From positions 1 to 23,336 of the forward strand of contig JABDJE010000154.1 of the NCBI GenBank assembly GCA_013002625.1: a DNA stretch of 23,336 nt, written 5' to 3'. This document shows, piece by piece, positions 1 through 7,634 of the stretch. This stretch comes from Saprospiraceae bacterium (GTDB lineage: Bacteria > Bacteroidota > Bacteroidia > Chitinophagales > Saprospiraceae). The position numbers and the translations under genes are program-made. The stretch's first letter is position 1, and every line of letters begins with the position of its first letter. Below the pieces are notes generated by a model. That model saw only the letters and a program-made list of their open reading frames with translations, was not told the origin of the DNA and did no database searches.

Positions 1-83
1 GGTATACGGGGAAACTAAAAATGGAAAATCTGTGGGATGTTGTTATTCATTTTGATTATACAAATGAAAGTGAGCTCAGGTAG
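1..83 (+). CDS. Possible C-terminal tail of a truncated gene (unidentified)
   Basis: Reading from base 3, an open frame without a stop continues from the window edge to a TAG at 81-83. It would encode about 26 C-terminal residues (YTGKLKMENLWDVVIHFDYT then six more). The other two forward frames stop earlier, at 16-18 and 52-54. The stop lies 4 bp from the stop of the convergent gene, a tidy tail-to-tail arrangement that favours a real gene end. The W-D-V-V-I segment looks like a beta strand, but I do not recognise a family from so little sequence. Confidence 0.35.
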   Translation, partial: YTGKLKMENLWDVVIHFDYTNESELR

Positions 84-87
84 GCGT

Positions 88-1557
88 TTATTCATAGACG
101 CCTGATGATCCCAGTCTTCGTTGATCTGCCCAGGCTTCGAGATGACCGTCCCTTGACAAAACAGAATTAACGCCACCAAAATAAAGCGATTTACCCGACC
201 ATCTTTTTATTTCAAAATTGCCTTTAGGAATATAACAATCCCTGTTATCCTCCAAATGCAATGTATTCTCCTGAAAATGAATCCGTGGTGATTCGGTCGA
301 CTCTTTGAGAGACATGTTTTCATGAATTAGATTGGAAAGCACTTGCTTGATCGCCACTGGAATCCTACTGGCCCCTCCAGAACCAGATATTAAGAAAAGA
401 TCCTGATCCTTAAATGCCAGGGTAGGCGTCATCATTGAATTGAGTCTTACATTCGTGGTCCAGGAATGTGCACCTCCCGGAAGAAGGTAAGTTTCACCAA
501 GCATATTATTCATGTGCATATCCGTATGCGGGATAAAATATCCACATCCTTCACCAATCGACGTTGTCAGTGAGATAGCATTGCCATCTTTATCAAGTAT
601 ACTGAAGTGCGATGTGCCTTTGCTGCTGACTTGTTCGAGGTGAAGATCAAAGTCAATGTGTGGGTACAGCTTCCTCAATTGTGTAATTACCTTAGCCTTG
701 TTTCTTATATTTTCTGCAGTATATTTCAATGCGCCAGCATCATCCCAATGCTCTCGTTCACACAAACCCCAATACAGAGCCAATCCATAACTGCCAATGC
801 TGGGTGTGCCTGGGACGGCAATATGATATTTATCAATATCCAGCATAAGCGGATCATGAACATGAACTTTATAAGATTCGAAATCTTCTCGTGTAAAATG
901 CGCCCCTCGTTCATTGGCGTCCCTGCATATAGACGTTGCTATTTCACCATAATAAAATGGTCTTGGACCTTCATTGCCGATAAAGTCAAGAAAGTCGGCG
1001 GCTTTGTGCATTTGAATATTTTCCCCACACACCTTAATCCTGTCATCTTTGAAAAATATATCTTGTCCTACCGGGCTTGATTTGAGGATGTCTTGTAGCA
1101 ACTTTAGATCATAGGCTTGAAAATCATCCAGCGGTACACCTGCCTTGCAATGACTTATTGCGGGTTGAAATAATTCAGCAATTGGAATTGTGCCATATCT
1201 GTCATGCAGTGCATAAATGCCAGCAATGGCACCCGGAACCGTAGAACTTGCCAGACCAACGTGAAATTCTTCTGAGGCATCGACAAATTGAATATGGATG
1301 GGATAATAATCAATATCATCCCTCTTGGACTTTCTAATCGGCGTCTGTGAGAAAAAATCAAAGACTTTTCTTTCGTTTTTTTCTTTGAAATATGTGGTTG
1401 CAAATCCACTTGCACCTGCAGAGGCCATAGCCGGTTCTGCTATGAACATGACTGCATAGGCCGCTATCGCAGCATCAAATGCATTGCCACCATTGTCTAT
1501 AATGAGTTTTGCTGTGTCGCGTGTTAATTCATGGCCTGCTGAAATAGCAAAAGGCAT
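88..1557 (-). CDS. Gamma-glutamyltransferase-like Ntn-hydrolase, no signal peptide
   Basis: A 489-residue member of the gamma-glutamyltransferase (GGT) / acylase family, whose members self-cleave before a Thr that becomes the N-terminal nucleophile. The N-terminus has the GGT-type GGNAFDAAIAA (23-33) and EPAMASAGASGF (41-52). The nucleophile region GTSHFSILDKDGNAISLT is at 314-331, making Thr315 the likely cleavage and catalytic residue. MTPTL (376-380) and the oxyanion-type GSGGASRIP (392-400) follow. The family core begins within a few residues of the ATG, so there is no room for a signal peptide, unlike periplasmic GGTs (about 580 aa). The usual DFRE-T-AP motif, whose Arg binds the glutamyl carboxylate, reads DFFSQTP (67-73). 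The substrate may therefore not be a gamma-glutamyl peptide; a cephalosporin-acylase-like or other amidase role is possible. The DoxX-like gene lies 63 bp upstream on the same strand and may be co-transcribed. Confidence 0.88.
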   Translation of the reverse strand: MPFAISAGHELTRDTAKLIIDNGGNAFDAAIAAYAVMFIAEPAMASAGASGFATTYFKEKNERKVFDFFSQTPIRKSKRDDIDYYPIHIQFVDASEEFHVGLASSTVPGAIAGIYALHDRYGTIPIAELFQPAISHCKAGVPLDDFQAYDLKLLQDILKSSPVGQDIFFKDDRIKVCGENIQMHKAADFLDFIGNEGPRPFYYGEIATSICRDANERGAHFTREDFESYKVHVHDPLMLDIDKYHIAVPGTPSIGSYGLALYWGLCEREHWDDAGALKYTAENIRNKAKVITQLRKLYPHIDFDLHLEQVSSKGTSHFSILDKDGNAISLTTSIGEGCGYFIPHTDMHMNNMLGETYLLPGGAHSWTTNVRLNSMMTPTLAFKDQDLFLISGSGGASRIPVAIKQVLSNLIHENMSLKESTESPRIHFQENTLHLEDNRDCYIPKGNFEIKRWSGKSLYFGGVNSVLSRDGHLEAWADQRRLGSSGVYE

Positions 1558-1620
1558 ACTCCGATTTTATTTGCTAAAAATAAAACTTCATTTATACTTA
1601 TTCTGACCTTGTTGACCAGC

Positions 1621-1998
1621 TTATAATTTTAAAAATGGGATTTGTTTTCTGTTTTCCCACAATATAACGGCACTTAATAAGAATGTGAGGACAGCTGTGT
1701 AGAATAGTGTGCCATTATCGCCTTGAACTTCTATACCAATCATAGTCAAATGCATTATGATAGCGCCACCAATTATTCCTAAAGTTAGTCCAGCACCCAA
1801 CCAGGCAGTCTTTCGCATTAATAACAAGATGGCAGCAATTAATTCGGCAATACCGATTCCAATTCTACCAAAGGGTTCCAAGCCCACCTGCGTGAAAATA
1901 TAAACACTGTCCGGATGTGCAGTAAACTTATAGCGCAGCGTCTGGATGAGTATAGCCGCAACGACGATTCTGAGGATAAGAAATAAATTTTTTCGCAT
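1621..1998 (-). CDS. DoxX-like small integral membrane protein
   Basis: About 125 residues with four predicted membrane helices and the DoxX/MauE-like pattern. The N-terminal helix runs into LRYKFTAHPDS, followed by a glycine- and glutamate-containing helix (GRIGIGIAELIAAILLL). This family is found widely in Bacteroidota; DoxX members are proposed to act with oxidoreductases in the membrane, but no activity is certain. I start it at the ATG 1996-1998 (MRKNLFLILR...). A TTG ten codons upstream (2026-2028) is in frame, but its extension would run through the stem of a transcription terminator, and homologues normally begin at the MRKN-like position. The chosen start directly abuts the U-tract of that terminator, leaving no obvious leader or ribosome binding site. 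The GGT-like gene follows after 63 bp. Confidence 0.8.
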   Translation of the reverse strand: MRKNLFLILRIVVAAILIQTLRYKFTAHPDSVYIFTQVGLEPFGRIGIGIAELIAAILLLMRKTAWLGAGLTLGIIGGAIIMHLTMIGIEVQGDNGTLFYTAVLTFLLSAVILWENRKQIPFLKL

Positions 1999-2032
1999 AA
2001 AAAAAGGGTTGACATAATTGAATGCCAACCCT
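1999..2032 (-). terminator. Rho-independent terminator of the basic secreted protein gene
   Basis: On the minus strand, AGGGTTGGCAT pairs with ATGTCAACCCT to form an 11-bp stem (one G-U pair) with a 6-nt loop, at 2005-2032. The stem runs directly into seven T residues (1999-2005). It begins about 20 bp after the stop codon of the 330-aa basic protein gene. The opposite orientation lacks a comparable U-tract. The T-run ends exactly at the ATG of the DoxX-like gene, so the structure could also act as an attenuator for the downstream pair. Confidence 0.85.
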
Positions 2033-2052
2033 AATTTATAAGAACTTCTAGA

Positions 2053-3045
2053 TTAACCTTTCTTTTTCTTCTTTACAGTTTTAGTTTTTTTCACTCCAGC
2101 AGCACCTTTATTTGTTTTTACCCCTTTTTTAGTAGTTGTTCTTTTAGTTCCTGTTTTTGTGCCAGCCTTGTTTTTCTTCAAGGATTTAGAAGTTGTATTT
2201 CGTTTTACAGCAGTATTGCCTTTATTGGTTTTTACACCAGCAGTTTTAGTGGTTTTTGTTTTGACCGTTTTGGTGTTTTTATTAACACCCACCTTTTTAC
2301 GGGTGACTGTTGTTCTTTTAACCACCGTCGTTGATGTTTTTCTTTTAGGTGTGTACACCTTGTGCGCTCTGACAACTCTATGTGTATTGACGCGATGAAA
2401 ACCGAGTCCTGTTCTGTATCTAACCACATGGGGTCTATAGACGCCCCAGCTTAATGGTCTCCATGGTGACCACCACCTTGGATAATAGCCCCATCTGTAT
2501 GGAGACACCCATACTCTATAACTTGGTCTGTAAATATATCGGACTGATGGCCAAAACCAAACGTTGACGACAATGCGTGAAAATGCCATATCAGCATTCG
2601 GGCCACTTCCATTTGATTGGCCTTCAATATCATAAGGTTCTACAATGGTCTGTGTGCCATAGACATCTTCGTCTCCGACAATTTGAAGTACAGCCTCTTC
2701 ATTGCCAGTTTTCTCAATGCCAATGACGGCTATGTCTTGCGTCTCATCTTTATTAACGGCCACCTGTAATACAATGGCATGCGCATCTGACTCCAGGTTG
2801 TCATTGACAATAACGTAATCGATTTTACCATCTTGATTTAAATCTAGATTGTTAACATAGTTTTTTTCAGTATTGAGTTGCTTTTCAAAATCTTCGAGAC
2901 TTTCAGCTTTTTTGAACAATTCCAATGCACCTTCCAAACTGAAATTATCGCCATCAAAGCCTGTAGCTTCAATATCATCTTGGGCTGTTATTAGTGTTGC
3001 CGATGCCAGGAAAAGAATTGTAAATAGAATGCTTAATTGTTTCAT
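2053..3045 (-). CDS. Exported basic Lys/Thr-rich protein with a Trp/Tyr/Arg-rich middle
   Basis: A 330-residue protein in three parts. A signal peptide (1-21, ending ...LITAQ) precedes an acidic domain at about 23-150 that contains an EF-hand-like loop DLNQDGKIDY (68-77) and the stretch AVLQIVGDEDVYG (118-130). The middle (about 160-208) is dense in Trp, Tyr, Arg and Pro (VWFWPSVRYIYRPSYRVW and on). The C-terminal 120 residues are almost entirely Lys, Thr, Val, Gly and Asn, with a repeated GVKTNKG (270 and 308 region), ending in five Lys and a Gly. I recall uncharacterised proteins with the same acidic domain in other Bacteroidota, but no known function. The tail resembles histone H1 tails in composition, yet the signal peptide places it outside the cytoplasm, where it could bind DNA, polyanionic polysaccharide or lipopolysaccharide. 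It is monocistronic by appearance, with its own terminator. Confidence 0.82.
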   Translation of the reverse strand: MKQLSILFTILFLASATLITAQDDIEATGFDGDNFSLEGALELFKKAESLEDFEKQLNTEKNYVNNLDLNQDGKIDYVIVNDNLESDAHAIVLQVAVNKDETQDIAVIGIEKTGNEEAVLQIVGDEDVYGTQTIVEPYDIEGQSNGSGPNADMAFSRIVVNVWFWPSVRYIYRPSYRVWVSPYRWGYYPRWWSPWRPLSWGVYRPHVVRYRTGLGFHRVNTHRVVRAHKVYTPKRKTSTTVVKRTTVTRKKVGVNKNTKTVKTKTTKTAGVKTNKGNTAVKRNTTSKSLKKNKAGTKTGTKRTTTKKGVKTNKGAAGVKKTKTVKKKKKG

Positions 3046-3108
3046 GATATTTTGTTTTACATCTGTTTAGAATAAATAATTGCTAAAAGGTTTAATCAAC
3101 ATTCTTAA

Positions 3109-5283
3109 TTATTTAATTTCTCTTTCGATTATGATTTTTTTCGACATTGATTCATCCCCTTTCACTCGTACTAAGTAAGTACCACTGTGTAGTGTACTCA
3201 CATCCAATACTTTTTTAGAAAAATTTAACTTCTCTGACAGGATGACTCGGCCATTTATATCCAAGATTTCTATACGCTCAATTTCGATATTATCCCTGGT
3301 CTGAATTGTTATGTGATCTGTAGCTGGGTTTGGAAATACCAGAATAGTCTGATCATGAATTATATCTTCAGTAGAAGTGATTTGAAAATCAATTTCTTGC
3401 TGAATGGTGTCCGAAAAACAACTGTTGGAAGCAATTAACGTTATAGTATAACTGCCTGGCATATCGTACTCATGTCGAGGATTAACTTCTGTTGAGTTAT
3501 TGCCGTCACCAAAGTCCCAGTAAAATTCATCTGCATTTTCAGATAGGTTATTACCGCTGAAAAATAGATTCCAATCACCGACTTGTTCAAAGTTTGCCGC
3601 AGGCATATCGGCCATGCTTATATTGATATCGTTCATAGAGGATGCACTTTCATTATAGTATGATCCCGATGCGGTGCGCTCCATTTGAACGGTTCTTACA
3701 TAGTATTGATATGTTGAACCCGCATGCAGACAGCTGTCTATATAGGTCAACTCCATGATCGGGGTTGTGGTCATTCGAGTCATACCTTCTGCATTTTCAT
3801 TTCTGTAAATGTGATAGCCCATCATATTTGCTTCTTCCGAAGCTTCCCACTCTAACATTGCATGACCTCCTATATCTGTAACAGATAAGTCGCCTGGGGC
3901 CTCAGGATAAAACATTTTCAAACTTGGATCACCCATTAGGGCAATATGAATTTGCTGAGCTCCAAAACCTGTAACATAATCGCCACCATTGTTTTGGGAT
4001 AATAAGGTGGCATGCCCCAGGTCAAATCCCATGGCCATGGGGTGGAATAACCATACAGGTCTACCTGCCCATGCATTTGAAAGCACATTGCCAGTGGCCA
4101 ATGCCGCGCGTAAGAAGTTGTTGCTGGCGTCCCAGTCTCCAAAATAAGATCCGAAGAGCATTGTGAAACTTGATTGAATTGAATCATTGGCAAAGTTAGT
4201 TGTATTAGAAATACCGCTTGCGCCCTGATAATTGCCGCCACCAGCTCCATAAGACCATAAATAGCTTTCAGATTTAAGCAAATCAAAATCCCGCAAATGC
4301 ACACTGTCTCGTCCAAAAAAACTTGAGAATGAACGGACAGCTGATTGCGCAAATGCTTCATTGAAGTTGAAATTTTCTTCAATGAGTCCACGTCGTGGCG
4401 GCTCAATGAGTCCACGTCTGAATGCGTGATTTTTATCCAAATATTTCTTGAGTAGGATTTCTTCAGGATCACTGAATCGATCAAGCCGCGTGAAATCTGC
4501 GCGCCCTACTGCAATGTCTACTTCTGAAGGAAACCGACTTTGATCATACTTGCCATCACCAGGTACATTATGATGTCTGGATTGATTTGCATTCGTATCA
4601 TTGGCAAACTGATCGCTCCACAAGCCATCCATTTCACCATAAAACCCATCACAAGGCCAGGCTCCAATGTGATCGGTATGGCCATCCGGACCGATTATCC
4701 CTGAATAGACGACAGGAATGTTGCCGACCAGAAAAGCAGATTTGATAATATCAATATTATCAAAGTAGATATCCTGCATCATTGATTTAAGTTGCACATG
4801 TGAACTGTCTCTGTGATATACAATCGGAAAGACGATCCAAGCTTCAGCGATGAGATCATTTATTAATCTTTCGATTTCGTCGGGCAACATAGCAGCCATA
4901 GTAGCTTCAACAACCAGAATTATGCCTTTGTCAGCATAGCCGTGATCTACTTCAATGCCTGTGGTGATATAGCCTGTCCCAAATGCAGCAGCTGCATTCC
5001 TGATTATTCTGAATTCATAGAGCTGATTCTTCTGAATACCTTCAACTAAATATTCTTGGACATCACCGGCAAGGTTGGCAACAGGTACGCCCCATCCTTT
5101 TTCGCCGAACATTCTCTGATAGATCATATAGCCACTTACATCTTCAAATTCTTCCCAACTTAACAGCAGCGACTCATCCTGAATCTCGGCCGTTATTTGC
5201 ACCGAGTAGAGTAAATTTTGATTTTGCGCTGACAGAATGAAACTGGTCCAAACGCAAAACAAAAAACAAGAAATTGTTTTCAT
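3109..5283 (-). CDS. T9SS cargo protein with degenerate C25 (gingipain)-like domain
   Basis: A 724-residue secreted protein. Order seen: signal peptide 1-19; fibronectin III-like domain about 22-110; peptidase C25-like region about 117-460; second FN3-like domain about 462-550; PKD domain about 560-635 (FYWDFGDG at 587-594, HEYDMPGSYTITL); type A T9SS sorting domain about 648-724 (VFPNPATDHITI). The C25 call rests on the Rossmann-like layout, SAFLVGNIP (182-190), and the terminal IALMGDPSL (447-455). Where gingipains have a GHG with the catalytic His, this protein has SYGAGGG (344-350); where they have C-x-x-G-x-F with the nucleophile, it has GSYFGDW (378-384). By my alignment the His is Ala and the Cys is Ser, so it is probably not a cysteine peptidase and may be a binding or scaffold protein. 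The sorting domain implies export by T9SS and surface attachment or release. Confidence 0.85.
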   Translation of the reverse strand: MKTISCFLFCVWTSFILSAQNQNLLYSVQITAEIQDESLLLSWEEFEDVSGYMIYQRMFGEKGWGVPVANLAGDVQEYLVEGIQKNQLYEFRIIRNAAAAFGTGYITTGIEVDHGYADKGIILVVEATMAAMLPDEIERLINDLIAEAWIVFPIVYHRDSSHVQLKSMMQDIYFDNIDIIKSAFLVGNIPVVYSGIIGPDGHTDHIGAWPCDGFYGEMDGLWSDQFANDTNANQSRHHNVPGDGKYDQSRFPSEVDIAVGRADFTRLDRFSDPEEILLKKYLDKNHAFRRGLIEPPRRGLIEENFNFNEAFAQSAVRSFSSFFGRDSVHLRDFDLLKSESYLWSYGAGGGNYQGASGISNTTNFANDSIQSSFTMLFGSYFGDWDASNNFLRAALATGNVLSNAWAGRPVWLFHPMAMGFDLGHATLLSQNNGGDYVTGFGAQQIHIALMGDPSLKMFYPEAPGDLSVTDIGGHAMLEWEASEEANMMGYHIYRNENAEGMTRMTTTPIMELTYIDSCLHAGSTYQYYVRTVQMERTASGSYYNESASSMNDINISMADMPAANFEQVGDWNLFFSGNNLSENADEFYWDFGDGNNSTEVNPRHEYDMPGSYTITLIASNSCFSDTIQQEIDFQITSTEDIIHDQTILVFPNPATDHITIQTRDNIEIERIEILDINGRVILSEKLNFSKKVLDVSTLHSGTYLVRVKGDESMSKKIIIEREIK
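4379..4426 (-). repeat. Two-copy 24-bp direct repeat inside the C25-like gene
   Basis: The 16-bp string TCAATGAGTCCACGTC occurs at 4379-4394 and again at 4403-4418, a period of 24 bp. Because 24 is a multiple of three, it encodes two adjacent RRGLIE units (residues 289-294 and 298-303 region). The remaining 8 bp of the two units differ, so this is either an old slippage duplication or partial convergence. Confidence 0.7.
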
Positions 5284-5346
5284 AATTAAATGGTAAGATT
5301 TGCTTTAAGTTAAGCAATTTCAGTTTCAGCTTTTATGCAAATACTG

Positions 5347-5535
5347 TCATTTTTGGCTTTTCATATAAGCTTCTGATTGTTTTTTCCGCTTTTCATGAAG
5401 CTCTATACGTTTTTCGTTACCAATATTATTGAGGGCCCTTCCAAGATGGAACTGTCCTATTTGTTGGTCGAATGAAACAATAGAACACAGGATTATAAAG
5501 ATGATGATACACCATCGTCGTATGATTTTTTTCAT
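5347..5535 (-). CDS. Small membrane-anchored or exported hypothetical protein
   Basis: A 62-residue protein with no family I recognise. It has a basic start (MKKIIRRW), one hydrophobic helix at about 9-21 (IIIFIILCSIV), and a charged, Lys/Glu/Arg-rich C-terminus (EKRIELHEKRKKQSEAY). It could be a single-pass inner membrane protein with a short soluble tail, or a cleaved exported peptide. The ATG at 5533-5535 is preceded by a purine-rich AAGGAAAA (5540-5547 on the minus strand), an unusually good ribosome-binding sequence for this region, which supports a real gene. The upstream neighbour on the same strand ends 34 bp away. Confidence 0.5.
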   Translation of the reverse strand: MKKIIRRWCIIIFIILCSIVSFDQQIGQFHLGRALNNIGNEKRIELHEKRKKQSEAYMKSQK

Positions 5536-5569
5536 TGAATTTTCCTTAAGAATGAACCAATAGTGATGA

Positions 5570-5920
5570 CTATCCAGTGATTCTTAAGTTGACTTCAAAC
5601 AAGTGGGGACAAATTCTAATAAATAAAAGAATGGGTTTGAGGTTGATGTTATAATCTGAGCTGCACTGCCAAGCACAATTACGATTGGAAAGGTAAATTG
5701 GGGAAAGAACAGTCCACCACAAAGTATGATCCTTGATTTTCGCAGAAGCAGATTGTAGGGTTGCGTGTTCTAAAGACCTGGAAAATTGATCATTATCTTG
5801 TCTGGATTCATAACATTCCAAGTGAAAGCTTTGGGGAAGCGCGGTAGGGTAATTATGATACGCCTGTACCCAAACGGTGTCCAGAAAGACCAATAATAAT
5901 ATGGATAGAACAATCCTCAT
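5570..5920 (-). CDS. Small exported hypothetical protein (uncertain)
   Basis: A 116-residue open frame starting at ATG 5918-5920 with a plausible signal peptide (1-20, hydrophobic VLSILLLVFL, then VWVQA as a cleavage site). The mature part has four Cys (one near 36, then the NCAWQC pair, then RICPH) and no recognisable domain. The last 25 residues look unlike a folded protein end, so it may be a frameshifted remnant or a non-coding stretch open by chance. If it is not a gene, then 5536-5958 holds nothing else I can identify. It lies between the 62-residue gene and the DUF1761 gene on the same strand. Confidence 0.38.
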   Translation of the reverse strand: MRIVLSILLLVFLDTVWVQAYHNYPTALPQSFHLECYESRQDNDQFSRSLEHATLQSASAKIKDHTLWWTVLSPIYLSNRNCAWQCSSDYNINLKPILLFIRICPHLFEVNLRITG

Positions 5921-5958
5921 TCAGATTTTAAAACGTCTAAATATTTAATCGCGTTCCC

Positions 5959-6366
5959 TTAGGACATGGCTCCTATGATCATACCCATAATTGCCATACT
6001 TATTAACCAATAGAAAGCATGTATTAAGATGTATTTCATCGATTTTGCTTCAAATAAGGCAATGATTGCAAAGGCTGGTATCGCCATAAATATAGAAGCC
6101 ATAGCGCCATGAAAAGCCCCGTGCGTTAAATTGACGTCTGCAGGGTCGTGTGTGCTTAATATGGCTCCAATAAGCATGGCCATTAAGAGCGAGAGAAACA
6201 ATGTAACAATATAGACCAGTGGGCTGTGTTTTTTCTCAGTGGGTTCACCGTGAATTTGAGCACTGATGGCATTGCCAAATACTTTTGGGTGATACCATAT
6301 ATAACCTACTATTAGAGGTATAAATGCCGCAATGGCTAATGCTGTGAAGTTTAAAGAAGGTGTCAT
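5959..6366 (-). CDS. DUF1761 family membrane protein
   Basis: A 135-residue protein with four hydrophobic segments (about 8-23, 50-69, 85-103, 110-132). The DUF1761 signature WYHPKVFG sits directly after the first helix (24-31), equivalent to the family's W-Y-x-P-x-x-F-G. Family members are uncharacterised inner membrane proteins of about 130-150 residues, so this one is full length. It follows the M48 protease gene by 42 bp on the same strand and could be the last cistron of the TM2/DUF2752/DUF4870/M48 run, although the gap is larger than the others in that run. Confidence 0.85.
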   Translation of the reverse strand: MTPSLNFTALAIAAFIPLIVGYIWYHPKVFGNAISAQIHGEPTEKKHSPLVYIVTLFLSLLMAMLIGAILSTHDPADVNLTHGAFHGAMASIFMAIPAFAIIALFEAKSMKYILIHAFYWLISMAIMGMIIGAMS

Positions 6367-6408
6367 CGTGTTTGTTTGTAGACAGAAGTTACGATTAATT
6401 TAGCAGGA

Positions 6409-7206
6409 TTACTCTACTATACTTTTAAGATCCGACCATCGTGTGCTATCCAATAATGTATTATAATCTGTATCTGTCTCACCAATATGTTCATGAATGG
6501 CTTTGGCGCGTTCTTTAGAATTAGGATGAGAACTGATCCAATAGAATGCATCAGGTATATGATCATATTCAAGGGCCATTTTATACATAAAGTCCGACAT
6601 GGGGCGTGGATCAATATTAGCCTCGATCAGATAATCGACACCTTTCAGATCGGCTTCAGTTTCCAATTGTCTGTCATAAATGGATCCACTTATACTTCGG
6701 GCGATTTCACTGATTGCTCCAATATTGGCGTTGCCAGTCGTGGCACCGATTAAAATTGAAAGCCCGATTTCTTTGACCAGTTTTTTCATAACATGGTTTT
6801 CTTCCAGGTGCACCAATTCATGCGCAAGTACACCAGCGATTTCTTCTGGCACATCTGCAAATTGTACCAAACCCTTCAACACAACAATATGATCATCAGG
6901 CAAAGCAAAGGCATTTATATCTTCACTGTCGAGAACATGTAGTTTTATGTTATCGAAATCGATGTTATTTTCATCTGTAATTTGAAATAGAATATCCTCA
7001 ATAGAACTTACGACCAAACTATCTGATAATTCTTCATTTTCTGATTTGAGACTTTTCCAGATAAGTTCACCCAGTTTTTCCTCAAGCTCATCATCCATTT
7101 CATCAATATTAAAAATTTGTACAAATGGAATTTGAGAAAGTCCCAGCCAGATAGAGAAAAATAAGGCTAAGATGACAAGCAGTTGTAAGTATATCTTTCG
7201 CTTCAT
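6409..7206 (-). CDS. Membrane-anchored M48 family zinc metalloprotease
   Basis: A 265-residue protease. One N-terminal transmembrane anchor (about 5-24) is followed by an acidic linker (35-60) and an M48 catalytic domain. Visible motifs are NAFALPDDHIVVLKGLV (98-114), the zinc site HELVH (129-133) in LAHELVHLEENH, the third-ligand motif ETEAD (182-186), and SSHPNSKERAKAI (225-237). This is the arrangement of short M48 enzymes of the BepA/OMA1/LoiP type, which act on membrane or envelope proteins. A TPR domain is absent. The anchor suggests a catalytic domain in the periplasm. The start ATG overlaps the stop of the DUF4870 gene as ATGA (7203-7206), implying translational coupling with the membrane proteins upstream, which are candidate partners or substrates. 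Confidence 0.93.
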   Translation of the reverse strand: MKRKIYLQLLVILALFFSIWLGLSQIPFVQIFNIDEMDDELEEKLGELIWKSLKSENEELSDSLVVSSIEDILFQITDENNIDFDNIKLHVLDSEDINAFALPDDHIVVLKGLVQFADVPEEIAGVLAHELVHLEENHVMKKLVKEIGLSILIGATTGNANIGAISEIARSISGSIYDRQLETEADLKGVDYLIEANIDPRPMSDFMYKMALEYDHIPDAFYWISSHPNSKERAKAIHEHIGETDTDYNTLLDSTRWSDLKSIVE

Positions 7207-7634
7207 GATTTTACAAATTCATGTGTGAGAGGGCCATAGAAGAACCATTCCAGATGTTGACCTTTTCTTACTTTCACGGCTGTATATATCGTAGCGATAA
7301 ACTCTGTTAGATTATATAGAAAAACTGTCAGCATATATGCTATATACAAATCATTTACAGCGCTATCCTGAAAAATAATATAAACTGTCCACCGAAAAGC
7401 CACTACGTTCATGACAAAGAGTGAGAATTGTGACAATAAAGCCTGCGTGGTATGCCATCGTACGAAGTAGGTGCTGTGTCTCTGACCCATGAAGAAAATG
7501 AATGTTGCAATCAAATTGATAATGGGTAATGGCAATCCGACCATAACAGCAACCAGGGACATTACATAGCCATTGGAAGCCTTTTCAAGTTCAGTATCGT
7601 GAGGTGTATAGTCGAATTCTTTTTTATGAATCAT
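7203..7634 (-). CDS. DUF4870-like membrane protein
   Basis: A 143-residue protein with an N-terminal cytoplasmic-looking segment (ELEKASNGYVMSL) and three or four membrane helices. The DUF4870 pattern is visible: a helix with LPLPIINLIATFIFF (34-48), then the loop YFVRWHTTQALLSQF (56-70) matching the family's F-x-x-x-H-x-x-Q-A-L, and later helices ending in a basic segment. The function of the family is unknown. It overlaps both neighbours by ATGA (start over the DUF2752 stop at 7631-7634, stop over the M48 start at 7203-7206), so translation of all three is probably coupled. Confidence 0.82.
   Translation of the reverse strand: MIHKKEFDYTPHDTELEKASNGYVMSLVAVMVGLPLPIINLIATFIFFMGQRHSTYFVRWHTTQALLSQFSLFVMNVVAFRWTVYIIFQDSAVNDLYIAYMLTVFLYNLTEFIATIYTAVKVRKGQHLEWFFYGPLTHEFVKS

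Noticed and set aside
607..1080. 157-codon plus-strand open frame opposite the GGT-like gene
   Set aside because: It lies wholly over a clear family gene on the other strand and has no domain or start context; it is a shadow frame.
1996..2028. In-frame TTG at 2026-2028 as start of the DoxX-like gene
   Set aside because: The extension would be encoded by the terminator stem and T-run; the ATG at 1996-1998 opens with the usual family N-terminus.
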